Notes: generated by a model from the letters alone, not told the origin. Shown: positions 1-11,276, counted from the first letter of the stretch. The stretch is 64,000 bases of DNA from Triticum aestivum (GCF_018294505.1 NC_057795.1:227562625-227626624), one strand, 5' to 3'. A program made the numbers and translations.

Positions 1-562
1 GGGCATTAAATGCCCGTCTGAGTCGCCCGAACAGTGCAGAAAAGGACCGTTAGGGGCGCCACCGTTCGCCACGATGGCGATCTTGTCAGCTTCGCATGCC
101 ACTGCGCACCGCTGGCTGCACAGCCTCCCGCCACGCACGTCCGGAGAGGCCCCCAGAGCGACACGTTGGTGGATGCGCTGGAGCGTGGACGCAGAGTGGC
201 CGCCTGCCGCGGCAAGCGCCTTGCCGCTGTTGTTATCTTGTCGGGTCCGGAAGCTTGTCGCTCACCGGGCTTCGAGGTACCTTGGTTTGTCTTCCCGGCA
301 AGCTCCTCTTGCCGGGGCCTTGTTGCCTTGCCGGAGCGCGTGGCGCATCGCGGCAAGTTCATTGGAGCGTCTTGGTCGACCTTCCCGGCAAGCTCCTCTT
401 GCCGGGGTCTTGTCTCCCTAGCTTAAATACTTTGTTCTTGGATGGCTCCAAGGGAACCTTGGAGGGTCTTGGCGTTCGCCCGGCAAGCCTTGCCGCGGGG
501 TGCTGCAACTGCCCGTGCACAAGTTCGGGGTACTAGGGTACCCTTATTCTAGTACACCGACA
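1..562 (-). mobile_element. LTR fragment of a gypsy-type retrotransposon, cut by the window edge
   Basis: The right end reads ...CACCGACA, so on the minus strand the LTR starts TGTCGGTGTAC. The first bases on the minus strand resemble the start of the complete LTR at 35716, which also begins with a TCGGTGTAC core followed by a short spacer and a CTTGTGCACGG motif, so both probably belong to one family. It carries a GCATTAAATGC motif seen in two other LTRs of the window. It is GC-rich, with repeated CCGGCAAG/CTTGCCGG hairpins. The far end is outside the window, so its TSD and whether it is a solo LTR cannot be judged. The frames open across it are not genes. Confidence 0.7.
294..405. repeat. 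Duplicated hairpin in the LTR fragment
   Basis: Two copies of an inverted repeat, CCCGGCAAG...CTTGCCGGG with a 5-nt loop, lie about 88 bp apart (near 294-317 and 382-405). A related CCCGGCAA...TTACCGGG pair occurs in the solo LTR near 26232. They may be structured elements of the LTR transcript; no function is claimed. Confidence 0.6.
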
Positions 563-1102
563 ATTGGGAAGTAATAAGTAGATGATGGCTTGCTAGAGTG
601 ACAAAAGCTTAAACCCTAGTTTATGTGTTGCTTCATAAGCGGCTGATTTGGATCCATATGTTTCATGCTATGGTTAGGTTTACCTTAATTCTTCTTTCGT
701 AGTTTTGGATGCTTATGAGAGGGGTTAATCATAAGTGGGAGGCTTGTCAGAGGAAGGGCAGCACTGAAGCACCGGTCCATCCACATATCAAATTACCAAA
801 GTAACAACGCGAATCGAATGAGCATGATGAAAACTTACTTGACAATAATTCCCATGTGTCCTCGGGAGCGCTTTGCTTTATAAAAGAGTTTGTCCAGACT
901 TGTCCTTTGCTACAAAAAGGATTGGGCCAGCTTGCTGCAGCTTGTTTACTTTTGTTACTTGTTACCCGTTACGAAACATCTTATCACACAACTATCTGTT
1001 ACCGATAATTTCAGTGCCTGCAGAGAATACCTTACTGAAAACCACTTGTCATTTCCTTCTACTCCTCGTTGGGTTCGACACTCTATACTTGTGGGTCATT
1101 AG
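563..1102 (+). mobile_element. 3' portion of an Athila-type LTR
   Basis: This stretch is the reverse-complement counterpart of the LTRs at 12650-14156 and 21339-25547, running from GGGAAGTAATAAGTAG to a degenerate end GTGGGTCATT. About 30 bp present in the other copies (around the CTTATCGAAAGG motif) are missing near 1080. Its upstream part is cut away by the LTR fragment at 1-562. No coding sequence. The orientation is opposite to the complete Athila-type element at 12650. Confidence 0.8.
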
Positions 1103-1390
1103 CTGCAATTTAGCATGCCTGCTGGAGCGACTCGCATGCGCTAAACTTTGCAGCGGCCACTGGAGCAAGCGCACCGCGCCGCGCAAAAACAGGCAGCGCC
1201 GCGCATAGCTTGGCTGTTGGAGATGCTCTGAGGAGGAGAGTGTGGATGGGGGCGCGGGAGGCTCTGCAGGTCAATTGCACGGCTACCACGGAGTGGTTGG
1301 CGAATCCCTTGTGGACACACGAATGGGTGGCCCAGCCAATCCATGCAAAGAATGAGCCCACCGGCCATAGGCCAAAAAGAACAACTATGA
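1103..1390. other. Unassigned spacer with a MITE-like fragment
   Basis: No gene. The part at about 1107-1235 is GC-rich and carries a GGAGATGCTCT motif of the kind found at the ends of small grass DNA transposons; I cannot find a matching opposite end or TSD. The remainder leads into the degenerate gag of the chromovirus-like element, whose 5' LTR is not visible. Confidence 0.35.
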
Positions 1391-1479
1391 GGTGACAAAA
1401 AATTACCAGCAGTCAAAAGATCAAACGATCGGAATGAAAGTCAAAGGTGATCTGATGGTCAGGAAGGAGCCAACCTGGG

Positions 1480-2160
1480 GAAGCTCCATGTTGGAGGGTC
1501 GGCTAGCATCCTTATGGGTTAGAATGTCCTCATTTGGTGGGAGCAAGTCATTGAGCGACGAGAAGATAAAGGTGACCCGCCCATCACAACATGGAATCAA
1601 ATGAAGGATGTCATGCGTGCGCGCTTTGTACCCACGTACTATAGCCGCGACCTCTTCAAGAAATTGCAACTCCTCAAGCAAGGCACCAAGTCTGTTGGAG
1701 AATACTACAAGGAGATGGGGATCGCCATGATCCGAGCTAATGTAACGGAAGATGATGAGCAAACCATGGCATGTTTCTTGAATGGCCTCACCATCCTATC
1801 AAGAAGATCATCAATTTTCAACCTTACTCCAACCTCCCAGAGCTAGTGCACCAAGCTACCAATGCGGAGCGACAAGTGCAAGAGGACTACAAGTATGCCA
1901 AGTACTCTTCCAAGACCTACGGTTCATACACTCAAGTTTGAATGACTGCAACGCCTATACCTCGACGAAACCTACACCAAGCACCGGTGACAAGTCAAGT
2001 TACAAGAAAACTTCAATCTTCAAGTCATCCTCCTACTACAAGCAACTTCAAGCCGAGAGCTTCATCATCAACAACTCCAACCGATGAGACTAACAAGACA
2101 AGTTCCATCAAGTGTTTTACTTGTCAAGGCCGAGGCCACAAGACATACCAATGTCCCACT
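1480..2160 (+). pseudogene. gag: gag of the chromovirus-like element
   Basis: Gag is the structural nucleocapsid/capsid precursor that packages element RNA. Fragments in more than one frame show the retrotransposon gag core: a WWEQ motif near 1539, then RFVPTYY, a VGEYYKEM stretch near 1700, and a downstream CX2CX4HX4C zinc knuckle (CFTCQGRGHKTYQC) near 2112-2153. The frame changes around 1785 and a stop separates the capsid part from the zinc-knuckle part near 1939. The start is not identifiable because the 5' region is degenerate. No functional protein is expected. Confidence 0.8.
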
Positions 2161-3754
2161 TGGCGCACCATGATTTCCAATGACGACGGCAACTACGACT
2201 CTATGAGCAAAGAAGACATGGAAGCCCTTGGGCACGTGGCCATGCACCGACAAGTGAACGAAGATGAAGATGACCAAGTCTTTTGTCACAATGATTCGAG
2301 CCCCGCTCTTGTTGTCTCCAAGGTCTCGACAATACAACATCAACAAGACGAAGACCAACATTGCCACATCTTCCACACCAAAGCGGACATCAATGGACGT
2401 TCTGTGAAGGTCATCATCGACGGAGGAAGTTCCCACAATTTGGCAAGTGAAGAACTATGCTCCAAGCTACAATTGGTCAAGATGAAGCATCCTCGTCCCT
2501 ACAAGGTCCAATGGCCCACAAGTCAAGTGATGGCCAACAAGCAAGCATCCACCCATCATGGAGAGAATAGTGAGAGAGTGAGCCATCAAAAAGGGAGTGA
2601 GAGCCACAAGCCCAAATTGAGTGCCTCCATGATGAGCGACAAGAAAAACATAGTGCTTTTAGCTACCAAAAGAGACACGCGAGAAGTGTGTGAGAACCCA
2701 TTGACCGTCACTCACTATGTCCTAGTGTGCAAGGATGCAATGGCAAGGACTAACAACTCTAACCATCTACCTTCAGTGTTGTCTTGTTTGTTGCAGGAAT
2801 TCAAGGACGTCTTCCCCGATGAGCTATCTCTTGGACTACCTCCACTACGGGGCATCAAACACCGAATTGACCTCATCCCCAGCGCACCTTTACCGAACAA
2901 GGCACCCTACCATGTCAACCCTGAAGAAACCAAAGAAATACAGAGGCAAGTACATCACCTCATTGACAATGGGCATGTACGTGAAATCTTAAGCCCTTGT
3001 GTCGTTCTAGTTATACTTGTGCCTAAGAAAGATGGTAGTTTTCGCATGTGTTCTGATTGTCGTCCCATTAATGCTATCATAGTTCGTTATCGCTACCCCA
3101 TTCCACGCCTTGATGATATGCTAGATGATCTTAGTGGAGCCACAATTTTTTCTAAAATTGATCTTAAAAGTGGCTACTACCAAATCCACATTCAAGAAGG
3201 TGGTGAATGGAAAATTGCTCTCAAAACCATGTTTGACTTGTATGAATGGTTGGTCATGCCTATGGGCTTATCCGAAGCACCCGACACTTTTATGCGTGTG
3301 ATGCATTATGTTCTTCGAAAATACATTGGCATATTTGTTGTGGTCTACTTTGACAATATACTTGTGTTAAGCGAGTCCTTAGAAGATCATGTCTTCCATC
3401 TTAGAACCGTTTTGAAAACTCTTAGAATGAGTGACTTTATGCTAATATGTAAAAATGCACATTTGGTATTGACAAGCTTGTTTTCTTGGGCTTTGTTGTG
3501 TCATCTAAGGGTGTTCATGTAGATGAAGCTAAAATTGATGCTATTAAAACTTCGCCACAACCAACCAACTTGCAACAAGTGCGCAGTTTCCTTGGCTTAG
3601 CCGGATTCTATCGTCGTTTCATTACACACTTTAGCACTATTGAATCACCATTGCATGCCTTGAGTAAGAAGAATGCACCATTTGTTTGGGTACCATCCCA
3701 TGATATCGCATTTCATGAGATTAAGAATTTGCTTACACATGCTCCATTGCCTAC
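2161..3754 (+). pseudogene. pol: Protease and reverse transcriptase of the chromovirus-like element
   Basis: An open frame from 1942 to 3522 carries an aspartic protease motif, IIDGGSSHNLAS near 2413, then the RT palm and fingers: VPKKDGSFRMCSDCR near 3020, FSKIDLKSGYYQI near 3150 and WLVMPMGL near 3248. The catalytic box reads YFDN near 3348 where YFDD or YVDD is expected, so the second catalytic aspartate is lost. A frameshift near 3475 moves the thumb (SFLGLAGFYRRF) to another frame (3486-3754). The Fatima-like insertion then cuts the gene right after the LLTHAPLP residues; RNase H resumes at 11277. Confidence 0.88.
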
Positions 3755-4227
3755 TGTCGGTGTCAAAACTGGCGGATCTCGGGTAGGGGGTCCCGAACTG
3801 TGCGTCTAGGCGGATGGTAACAGGAGACAAGGGACACGATGTTTTTACCCAGGTTCGGGCCCTCTCGATGGAGGTAAAACCCTACTCCTGCTTGATTAAT
3901 ATTGATGATATGGGTAGTACAAGAGTGGATCTACCACGAGATCAGAGAGGCTAAACCCTAGAAGCTAGCCTATGGTATGATTGTTGTTCGTCCTACGGAC
4001 TAAAACCCTCCGGTTTATATAGGCACCGAAGAGGGTTAGGGTTACACAGAATCGGTTACAATGATAGGAGATCTACATATCCGTATCACCAAGCTTGTCT
4101 TCCACGCCAAGGAAAGTCCCATAAGGACACATGACGAAGTCTTCAATCTTGTATCTTCATAGTCTAGGAGTCCGGCCAAAGGTGATAGTTCGGCTATCCG
4201 GACACCCCCTAATCCGGGACTCCCTCA
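3755..4227 (-). repeat. 3' LTR of the Fatima-like element
   Basis: This LTR pairs with 10800-11271. A TATA box (TATATAAA on the minus strand, about 4014-4021) marks the LTR core promoter. It ends in the GACACCGACA form shared with several gypsy families here. Confidence 0.92.
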
Positions 4228-4239
4228 GTAGCCCCCAAA
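4228..4239 (-). other. Polypurine tract of the Fatima-like element
   Basis: On the minus strand TTTGGGGGCTAC directly abuts the 3' LTR start. This is the expected place for the plus-strand DNA primer of reverse transcription. Confidence 0.75.
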
Positions 4240-4459
4240 CCAGGCTTCAATGGCGATGAGTCCGACGCGTAGATTGTCTTCGGCATTTCAAGGCGGGCTC
4301 TTCTCCAAATCCTGTGTACCTGTTGAATAGCATTCGATTTCTCGTAAATATTGCGCTCCTTGGCTTCCACGCCCAATAATGGCCATCTTCCACGTGTTGA
4401 ACGAGCAAAAAGCTAGGGTATTTTTACATTTACCCCCCTAGCTGCGCAAATGAGCTGTC

Positions 4460-4467
4460 TATAAAGG
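4460..4467 (+). promoter_or_regulatory. TATA box for the antisense gene
   Basis: TATAAAGG lies about 85 bp upstream of the ATG at 4550, just inside the element's 3' LTR and on the strand opposite to gag-pol. This placement suits a dedicated promoter for the antisense gene. No transcript evidence is available here. Confidence 0.55.
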
Positions 4468-4549
4468 AGACGAGGATCTAGATCCGAATCACACCATCCT
4501 CCCTTCGCGAGCATTCATCAGAGCGCATCTGACAGAAATCCATTCCATC

Positions 4550-7318
4550 ATGGACAGTCGACGCGACTCCTCCTCTCGCCCTCCCAGCCCTCAGCCTGGA
4601 GATTGGGAGAGATGCTCCGTCCCGCACAACGAGTTAGTGACACTCCAAACCAAGGGATTTCTTCCCCCAGCCTTCATGGTTCCGGTTTGAGCCGGACTCG
4701 CCACCTATAAGGGCGGAAAGCAAGCGAAGAGCGTCCCCAGCCCCTCCAAAGGAGAGCGGGTATGCCTTGTCCCTTATTTGATAAGAGGGCTCGGATTTCC
4801 AATTCATCCGTTTCTCCGGGGGCTCCTGGAGTTCTACGGCCTCCAGTTGCACAACCTTACGCCTGCCTCCATTTTGCATATTGTGGGCTTCGTGGCCCTT
4901 TGCGAGCTGTTTTTGGGCATCGAGGCTCATTTTGCGCTGTGGAAGAAGCTGTTCTGCCTTGTGCCCCGTTCTCAAGAGGGGTCAATATATCAAGTGGGCG
5001 GAGCCGAACTATGGCGCATCGCTGGGACCGGATATCTATCCGGAACCCTGAAGAAGGCGTCCGAAGACTGGCCTTCGGAATGGTTTTATATAGAAGATGT
5101 CCCCCTGCCGGACCCTGTTCGGATTGGCCTCCCTGAGTTCAATGATGCTCCTTTGAAGAAATGCCTAAGCTGGCGTCCACAGAGCCCTCAGAAGGAAAAT
5201 GACAGGGACGTCCTTTACCTGATGAGCCAAATTAGGTTGTTAGATCATTCTGGACTGACCATGATTGGGGTCATGGCCACATGCATTATGCGGGGGGTGC
5301 AGCCGCTCCAGTATAGAGGCCACCCCATGTGGGATTTCAAGGGGGAGGACGATGCCACTCGCTGCGCCCGTAAGGGGCCGGGATCGGTCGCCGATCTGAT
5401 GAAGATCTTGTCCACATTGTACAAGGGAGAAGAGGAGGAATTTCTCCGCGTCAATCTGCAGGACGGATTTTCTATGTACAATCCTCCAAGCTGGGTAAGC
5501 GGACATTTCTTTTTGCCCATCCGATCCATATTACCATAGTCAAGTATCTCATTTTGCAATTTCGACGCAGGAACTGCGCCAGGCCATAAGGGATATAAAC
5601 AACCCGCCTCCACAACCCGAGGATCCGGAACGGTTCCTCGATCCGGCCTCCCAAGAGGATCCGGACATATCGGTGGAGCTGATTGATGGGGTATTTCACC
5701 AACTGAGCATCGATAATGCCTTGGTCGCCATTACGGCCGATTACCCCGGAATACTTCCAGCCTCACAGGTAACTGAGACCGAAGTCCCAATACTTTGAAA
5801 ATGACCCATCCATGCTTATTTTTAATCACCGTATACCAGTGGTGTTTCGCAGGGGAAGTCCTTGAGGCGGAAGGCTGAGCCTGCGGCGGCTAGTCAACAA
5901 GGGACAACAAGGCCCAGCAGGCTGAAAAGGAGTGCGGTGCGGATTGAGACGCCGACGCAACGGTATGGCGTGTCATCTTACTCCCAGGTTTTATTCCCGG
6001 AAGGCATACTAACACTTGTGCTCTTTTCAGGAAAAAGAGCGCTCGCCGGACTGTATCCGGAGAGGTTGGCCATCGAGCCTCCGTCAGCTAGGCTCCAACG
6101 CCAGGTCCAGAAGTGGAGGCAGACACGAGGCGTGCGTCGGACGCTCCTCTGACAGAGGAAGCTGACAGGTTATCTACCACCAATTCCCAGGTGGAGAGTG
6201 CCATGAATCACAGGCGTCGCCGGACAGTTCTTCGTGACGCATGTTTCTCCCCAGAGGCATTGGATGCCTTCAATTCGGGAGGTGTGCACCTCCGTGCCGC
6301 TCAAAATGGTCTAGCCAGAGCCATGGAGCAGTATGTAAAAGACATACGGCTGAGAAAATTTGACAGTTATATATGCCAGTAGCCCGCGAGACTTGAAATA
6401 GTTAGAATAACTGATTTAAGGATCATTTATTATGCAGGATCTTACAGAAAAGAATACCCAACTGTCCCAGGAGCTTGAAGAGTGCAAAGCCCAAATTGAG
6501 GCCACACTAGCCGTGACAGGGGAAGCCAAAGAGACCCCCTCTGGTAATATACGTTTCAAAGGATAAGTATGTTGTGAGGTGCGGCGTGTGTATAAATCTG
6601 ACAATAGCATTACAGATGGCGCCGGGGTAGATCGGACAAGCAACAGCTCTTGCGCCGGTTAAAGGCCGGCGAGAACGTGCTTACGAGGGTGAGGTAGGAC
6701 AAAAATAATCTCCAAGATGCCAACACTCAGCTGGGTGAGGAACTAAAGGATGTTCGTGCCCAGCTGTCTGACTCCGTTAAGGAGAATCGGCGGCTTTGAC
6801 ACGGCATGTTTAGTAAGTGCTTGAACGAACTTTGAAAAAAGAGTTCGGCGAGGAAGTCGACTAACAGAGTTATGTCTGTAGGTATGCTCACAGGTCGTCC
6901 TGTAGAGGAAATGCCCGGTTCTACGGGTGACCTTCTTCCTGAGCTCTTACAACTGCACGAACCAGTTCGGCAGGTGATGAAAGGCGTCGCCCAAGCCTTG
7001 TGGCCATCTGTCTCCCTGCCCGAAGGCCTTGGAGAGCTTGCAGAGAGGCTTCAAGGAGCGCGGCGGCGCTTCCGATTATGGAAGATATCGGCCTGCCGTC
7101 AAGGCGCCAGGGAGGCCTGGGCCATGGTGAAGACGCGGTACACGAAGGCTGAGCCAAACCACATGGCTGAGGTCGGACCTGTGGGGCCCGATGGGAAGGA
7201 GATCCCTGTGAGCTTAGTGTACGACCAAGTAGAGTTGGCCGCAAAGTATTCCCAGCAGGACTATAAACTAGACAGCCTATTAGATGGCATTGAAGAGGAA
7301 TACAATCTGTCGAATTGA
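4550..7318 (+). pseudogene. Intron-containing antisense ORF (aORF) of the Fatima-like element, 'putative gypsy type transposon' domain
   Basis: This gene runs opposite to gag-pol. Exon 1 (4550-5494) starts MDSRRDSSSRPP and holds the conserved domain, including the GGAELWRIAGTGYLSG and WFYIEDVPLPDP motifs. Exons 2 (5571-5768) and 3 (5853-5987) are whole codon multiples bounded by GT...AG. The next intron (5988-6030) is only 43 bp. Exon 4 (6031 to about 6372) has an early frameshift and a damaged donor site. Exon 5 (about 6437-6542) and exon 6 (about 6616-6810) are charged coiled-coil, with in-frame stops in exon 6. The last exon (about 6882-7318) ends EEYNLSN. A TGA at 4688-4690 interrupts exon 1 at a likely former CGA codon. 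Such antisense additional ORFs are known in Tat/Ogre elements; their function is unknown. Confidence 0.82.
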
Positions 7319-8170
7319 CTATGTAATTTAAGATGACATGTAAAATGCCTTCTAGCCGGATTGTAGATCGTTTGTCATAGCGGACCTTTTCGCTTCAACC
7401 TCGAGACCCAATAGTCTGGAGTGTGTCCGAATACCCTCGCGGTTATATAAGAACCGGGGCATGCGTGGAGACCAGGCGTAGGGGTCATTAGTGCTTTATC
7501 AGACAAGTGCCCAATTTGTTATGTTATATTACATGGTTAGTAAGAAACATCTTCCAGGGAGAATAGTTCCGTTAGGGGTTCCTTTCCCTGGGAGGCATGC
7601 CCTAAAGTGCATGTCCGGACTGCGAAAAAAGCAGAAAAACATCTGGGGGCAGATAAATAAATAGGTAAGAAATCATATTTTAGTTCACCGACCGAATATT
7701 CCCTTAAGAACGCTAGCTATCGGCTTCACCCAGTCTGAGGTACACATCCGGCTGACCCGGCAGTAACAATCACAGAGGTGCTCCCTTTACCACCTAGCCG
7801 AACAATTGGGAACGTAGGGGTAAGCACAGGAGCCAGGCAACCTAGCTTGGCCAAAACTTAAGTCATATCGATGCATATAATGGTGAATAAAAGGTACATG
7901 CGGAAGTGTGACACATGTGTTGGGCATGAAGCCCGTATAAATAAGCTTCTGTTAAAGAAGCCCCCAGGTATAATGAGCGCGGATAGCGCGTCAAGTGTGT
8001 GCGAACAAAGCGCGAATGAGCCTTCGAAGGCTGTAAGAGGAAAGGAGGGAGAAGGGGAGAAATATAAGACAACTACTGTATAAAATATAGATGGAGGAAG
8101 GAGATGAACTCAGAATCCGACGCTAGGCGTAGAATCTTCGGAGACGGGCTGCGTTCCATGGGTTCGGCTT
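7319..8170. other. Spacer between aORF and integrase ends
   Basis: This is the convergent 3' region of the antisense gene (+) and of integrase (minus). No coding potential was recognised on either strand; the short frames near 7870-8080 have no family resemblance. Confidence 0.6.
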
Positions 8171-8173
8171 GAG

Positions 8174-9706
8174 TCAGTTATCAGATGCATTTCGTAGACG
8201 GTACGCTTCGCCGATCAGGACTTGGTCGATGATGAAGGGACCTTCCCATTTGGGCTTGAGTTTGTCCTTTTTCTTGTCCGACAGGCGTAGAACTAACTCC
8301 CCAACATTGTAAGTTTTGGCCCGTACTTCTCTGCTTTGATATCTTCGAGCCTGCTGTTGATAGAATGCGGAACGGGCCTTTGCCACGTCACGCTCCTCCT
8401 CCAAGGCATCCAAACTGTCCTGCCGATCGAGCTCGGCTTCTCTTTCTTCGTACATGCGCACGCGAGGTGAGTCATGAATTCTATCGCAGGGCAAAACTGC
8501 CTCTGTGCCATATACCATAAAGAATGGTGTGAATCCGGTAGTGCGATTCGGCGTGGTCCGCAGCCTGCAGAGTACGGAGTCGAGCTCCTCTACCCAGTGC
8601 GTGTTAGATTCCTTGAGGGACCGCACTAGTCTGGGTTTGATGCCGCTCATGATTAGACCATTTGCTCGTTCGACTTGACCGTTAGTTTGAGGGTGATAGA
8701 CTGAAGCATAGTCGAGCTTGATGCCCATGTTTTTGCACCAGAGTTTGACCTCGCCGGTCGTGAAGTTCGTGCCGTTATCAGTGATGATGCTGTGGGGGAC
8801 GCCGTAACGGTGTACGACCCCTGATATGAAGTCTATCACTAGTCCGGATTCAACCGTCTTAACAGGTTTGGCCTCTATCCATTTGGTGAATTTATCCACC
8901 ATGACCAGTAGGTATTTTTGCTTGTGGGTTCCTCCTTTAAGGGGTCCAACCATGTCAAGACCCCAGACCGCGAAGGGCCAGGTGATGGGTATAGTTTTGA
9001 GGGTGGTGGGTGGCATGTGGCTTTGATTAGCGAAGAGCTGGCAACTGATGCATCGTTGGACTAAGTCCTGAGCGTCTGCCCGGGCCGTCGGCCAATAAAA
9101 TCCTGTATGGAAGGCCTTGCCTACAAGGGCCCGGGCTGCAGCGTGGTGCCCGCTGAGTCCGGCATGAATTTCGGCCAGAAGATTCCGCCCTTCCTCTTCG
9201 GAGATACACCTTTGAAGGACTCCGGTTGTGCTTTTCTTATAAAGCTCTCCCTCGTGGACCTTGTAGGTTTTAGATCGCCGCACTATGTACCGGGCCTCAT
9301 TTTGGTCCTCGGGAAGTTCCTGCCTGGTTAGGTAGGCTAGGAATGGTTCCATCCACGGGGCGATGACTGCCATTATTACGCGGGCTGAGGGTGTTACTTT
9401 GTTGGCAGAACCACCAATTGTGTCAGAATGTTCGGTGTCGGGCAGTGCGGTTGGGTCCGGGTTGTTATTTCCGAACTCCCCCTCCCATAGTACGGATGGC
9501 TTAAACAACCTCTCTAGGAAGATGTTGGGAGGGACGGCATCGCGCTTTGCGCCAATGCATGCCAATACGTCTGCTGCCTGGTTGTTATCCCGGGCTATAT
9601 GGTGAAATTCGAGCCCCTCGAACCGAGCTGACATTTTTAGGACGGGATCCTCAGGCACGACAAATTCGTCGTCGTCAAGGCTTGCCTTGTCTATGGAGGG
9701 AGGCAT
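8174..9706 (-). pseudogene. int: RNase H tail and integrase of the Fatima-like element
   Basis: About 510 codons stay open. The N-terminal part has the end of an RNase H (EFHHIARDNNQAADVLA), then a long linker. The integrase zinc-binding HHCC region follows (GHHAAARAL ... CISCQ). The catalytic core has the first D in WGLDMVGPL, the second D in IITDNGTNF and the E in NGQVERANG, so the D,D,E triad is intact. The C-terminal part ends KWEGPFIIDQ and RLRNASDN. It is joined in frame at its start to gag-derived codons through an internal deletion near 9640-9700, so it is not an independent gene. This is the best-preserved integrase in the window. Confidence 0.88.
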
Positions 9707-10752
9707 GTAATTATCGTCCTCTACCTCTCTGTCTGCCGCTCTCTCATGAGGGCTGGCTTCTCCATCCTCCTGCGCTGAATCCTGCTGGAGGGGGTTGTCT
9801 TCGGCACTGTCCGGGGTGTTATTATCTCCCGTGTCGGAATCACCATTTTTGCTGTGGCGGGATTTAGAGCGGCGCCGCTGACGCCGGCGCTTAGGCTATT
9901 TCTTGGAGGGGTCATCCTCCGTTGTTCCATCGCCATTCCCATCTTTCGGGATGTCCACCATGTATATGTCGTATGACGAGGTGGCCTTCCAGTGCCCTAT
10001 GGGCGCTGGTTCTTGGTCGTCTCCTGCATCGTCGTCCATACCGTCGATGTCTTTGGAGTCGAAGTCGAGCATGTCGGTTGAATCATCGACAGTGGCTACG
10101 AAGTGGGTGGTGGGTGGGCTTTGAATTTCTTCATCGTCCGCATCCCAACCTTCCGGACCATAATTCGGCCAGGGCTCTCCTGATAAAGAGAGATACTTTA
10201 GTGAATTCAGGATGCCGCCAAAGGGCGAGTGTTGAAAGATGTCCGTGGCAGTGAACTCCATGATCGGCGCCCAATCGGATTCGATTGGCGAGCGTGCGGA
10301 TGGTTCGGAGTCCGGAGTGGAGTCCGGCACCTTGGAGTCACGAGCTTCGCAAAGGACATGGTTGGTGTATGGCTCAATCGCCGTAGAGATCGTAGCCCCC
10401 GAGGCGGTGTCCAGCCACCCGTCCTCGATCGGCTCGGCTCCGAGCTAAGGGTCGGAGCAGACACTGGTGCGGCCTCCAGGGCACTGTTCAGCGACAGAGC
10501 TAGATCAGGCCCATCGTGACAGTGCGGCGCGCTTGGCTGTGGCTTCAACCCGTCGAAGATCAAGTCTCCGTAGACGTCAGCCGTGTAGTTTAAAGTTCCA
10601 AATCTGACCTGATGGCCAGGGGCGTAGCTTTCAATCTGCTCCAGATGGCCAAGCGAATTGGCCTGCAGTGCAAAGCCGCCGAATACGAAGATCTATCCGG
10701 GGAGAAAAGTCTCACCCTGGACCGCGTCGTTGTTGATGATCGAAGGAGCCAT
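9707..10752 (-). pseudogene. gag: gag N-terminal region of the Fatima-like element, fused to pol
   Basis: The minus-strand ATG at 10750-10752 lies about 50 bp after the 5' LTR (MAPSIINNDAVQ). A TAG stops it after 19 codons, and a frameshift near 10380 moves the reading to MPDSTPDSEPSAR at 10330. An acidic segment with a WDADDEE motif follows. A second TAG at about 9896-9898 interrupts the frame before an Arg-rich KRRRQRRRSKSR stretch and DDDEFVVPEDP. There the frame runs straight into RNase H sequence. The capsid core, zinc knuckle, protease and RT are absent, so the copy cannot be autonomous. Confidence 0.75.
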
Positions 10753-10784
10753 CGGGCCTAAAGATGACGACACAGAGGAACTCT

Positions 10785-10799
10785 CAATGAAAGCACCAA
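10785..10799 (-). other. Primer-binding region of the Fatima-like element
   Basis: On the minus strand TTGGTGCTTTCATTG directly follows the 5' LTR end. This is the expected tRNA primer position; I did not assign the tRNA. Confidence 0.5.
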
Positions 10800-11271
10800 T
10801 GTCGGTGTCAAAACCGGTGGATCTCGGGTAGGGGGTCCCGAACTGTGCGTCTAGGTGGATGGTAACAGGAGACAAGGGACACGATGTTTTTACCCAGGTT
10901 CGGGCCCTCTCGATGGAGGTAAAACCCTACTCCTGCTTGATTAATATTGATGATATGGGTAGTACAAGAGTGGATCTACCACGAGATCAGAGAGGCTAAA
11001 CCCTAGAAGCTAGCCTATGGTATGATTGTTGTTCGTCCTACGGACTAAAACCCTCCGGTTTATATAGGCAGCGAAGAGGGTTAGGGTTACACAGAGTCGG
11101 TTACAATGATAGGAGATCTACGTATCCGTATCACAAAGCTTGCCTTCCATGCCAAGGAAAGTCCCATCTGGACACGGGACGAAGTCTTCAATCTTGTATC
11201 TTCATAGTCCAGGAGTCCGACCAAAGGTGATAGTTCGGCTATCCGGACACCCCCTAATCCGGGCTCCCTCA
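10800..11271 (-). repeat. 5' LTR of the Fatima-like element
   Basis: This is the partner of 3755-4227, with the same TG...CA ends and a TATA box at about 11059-11066 (minus strand). The TSD CCTAC follows at 11272-11276. Confidence 0.92.
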
Positions 11272-11276
11272 CCTAC

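Larger units (their letters stand above)
3755..11271 (-). mobile_element. Fatima-like Tat-lineage LTR retrotransposon, internally deleted
   Basis: Two LTRs of 473 and 472 bp (3755-4227, 10800-11271) begin TGAGGGAGTC on the minus strand and end GACACCGACA. A perfect 5-bp TSD, CCTAC, borders it (3750-3754, 11272-11276). Coding order on the minus strand is leader, gag N-terminal part, RNase H tail, integrase; protease and RT are gone. A multi-exon gene occupies the opposite strand between integrase and the 3' LTR. By hand I count about 15 substitutions and one indel between the LTRs (about 3%), so it is younger than its neighbours. The name Fatima is from memory. Confidence 0.9.
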
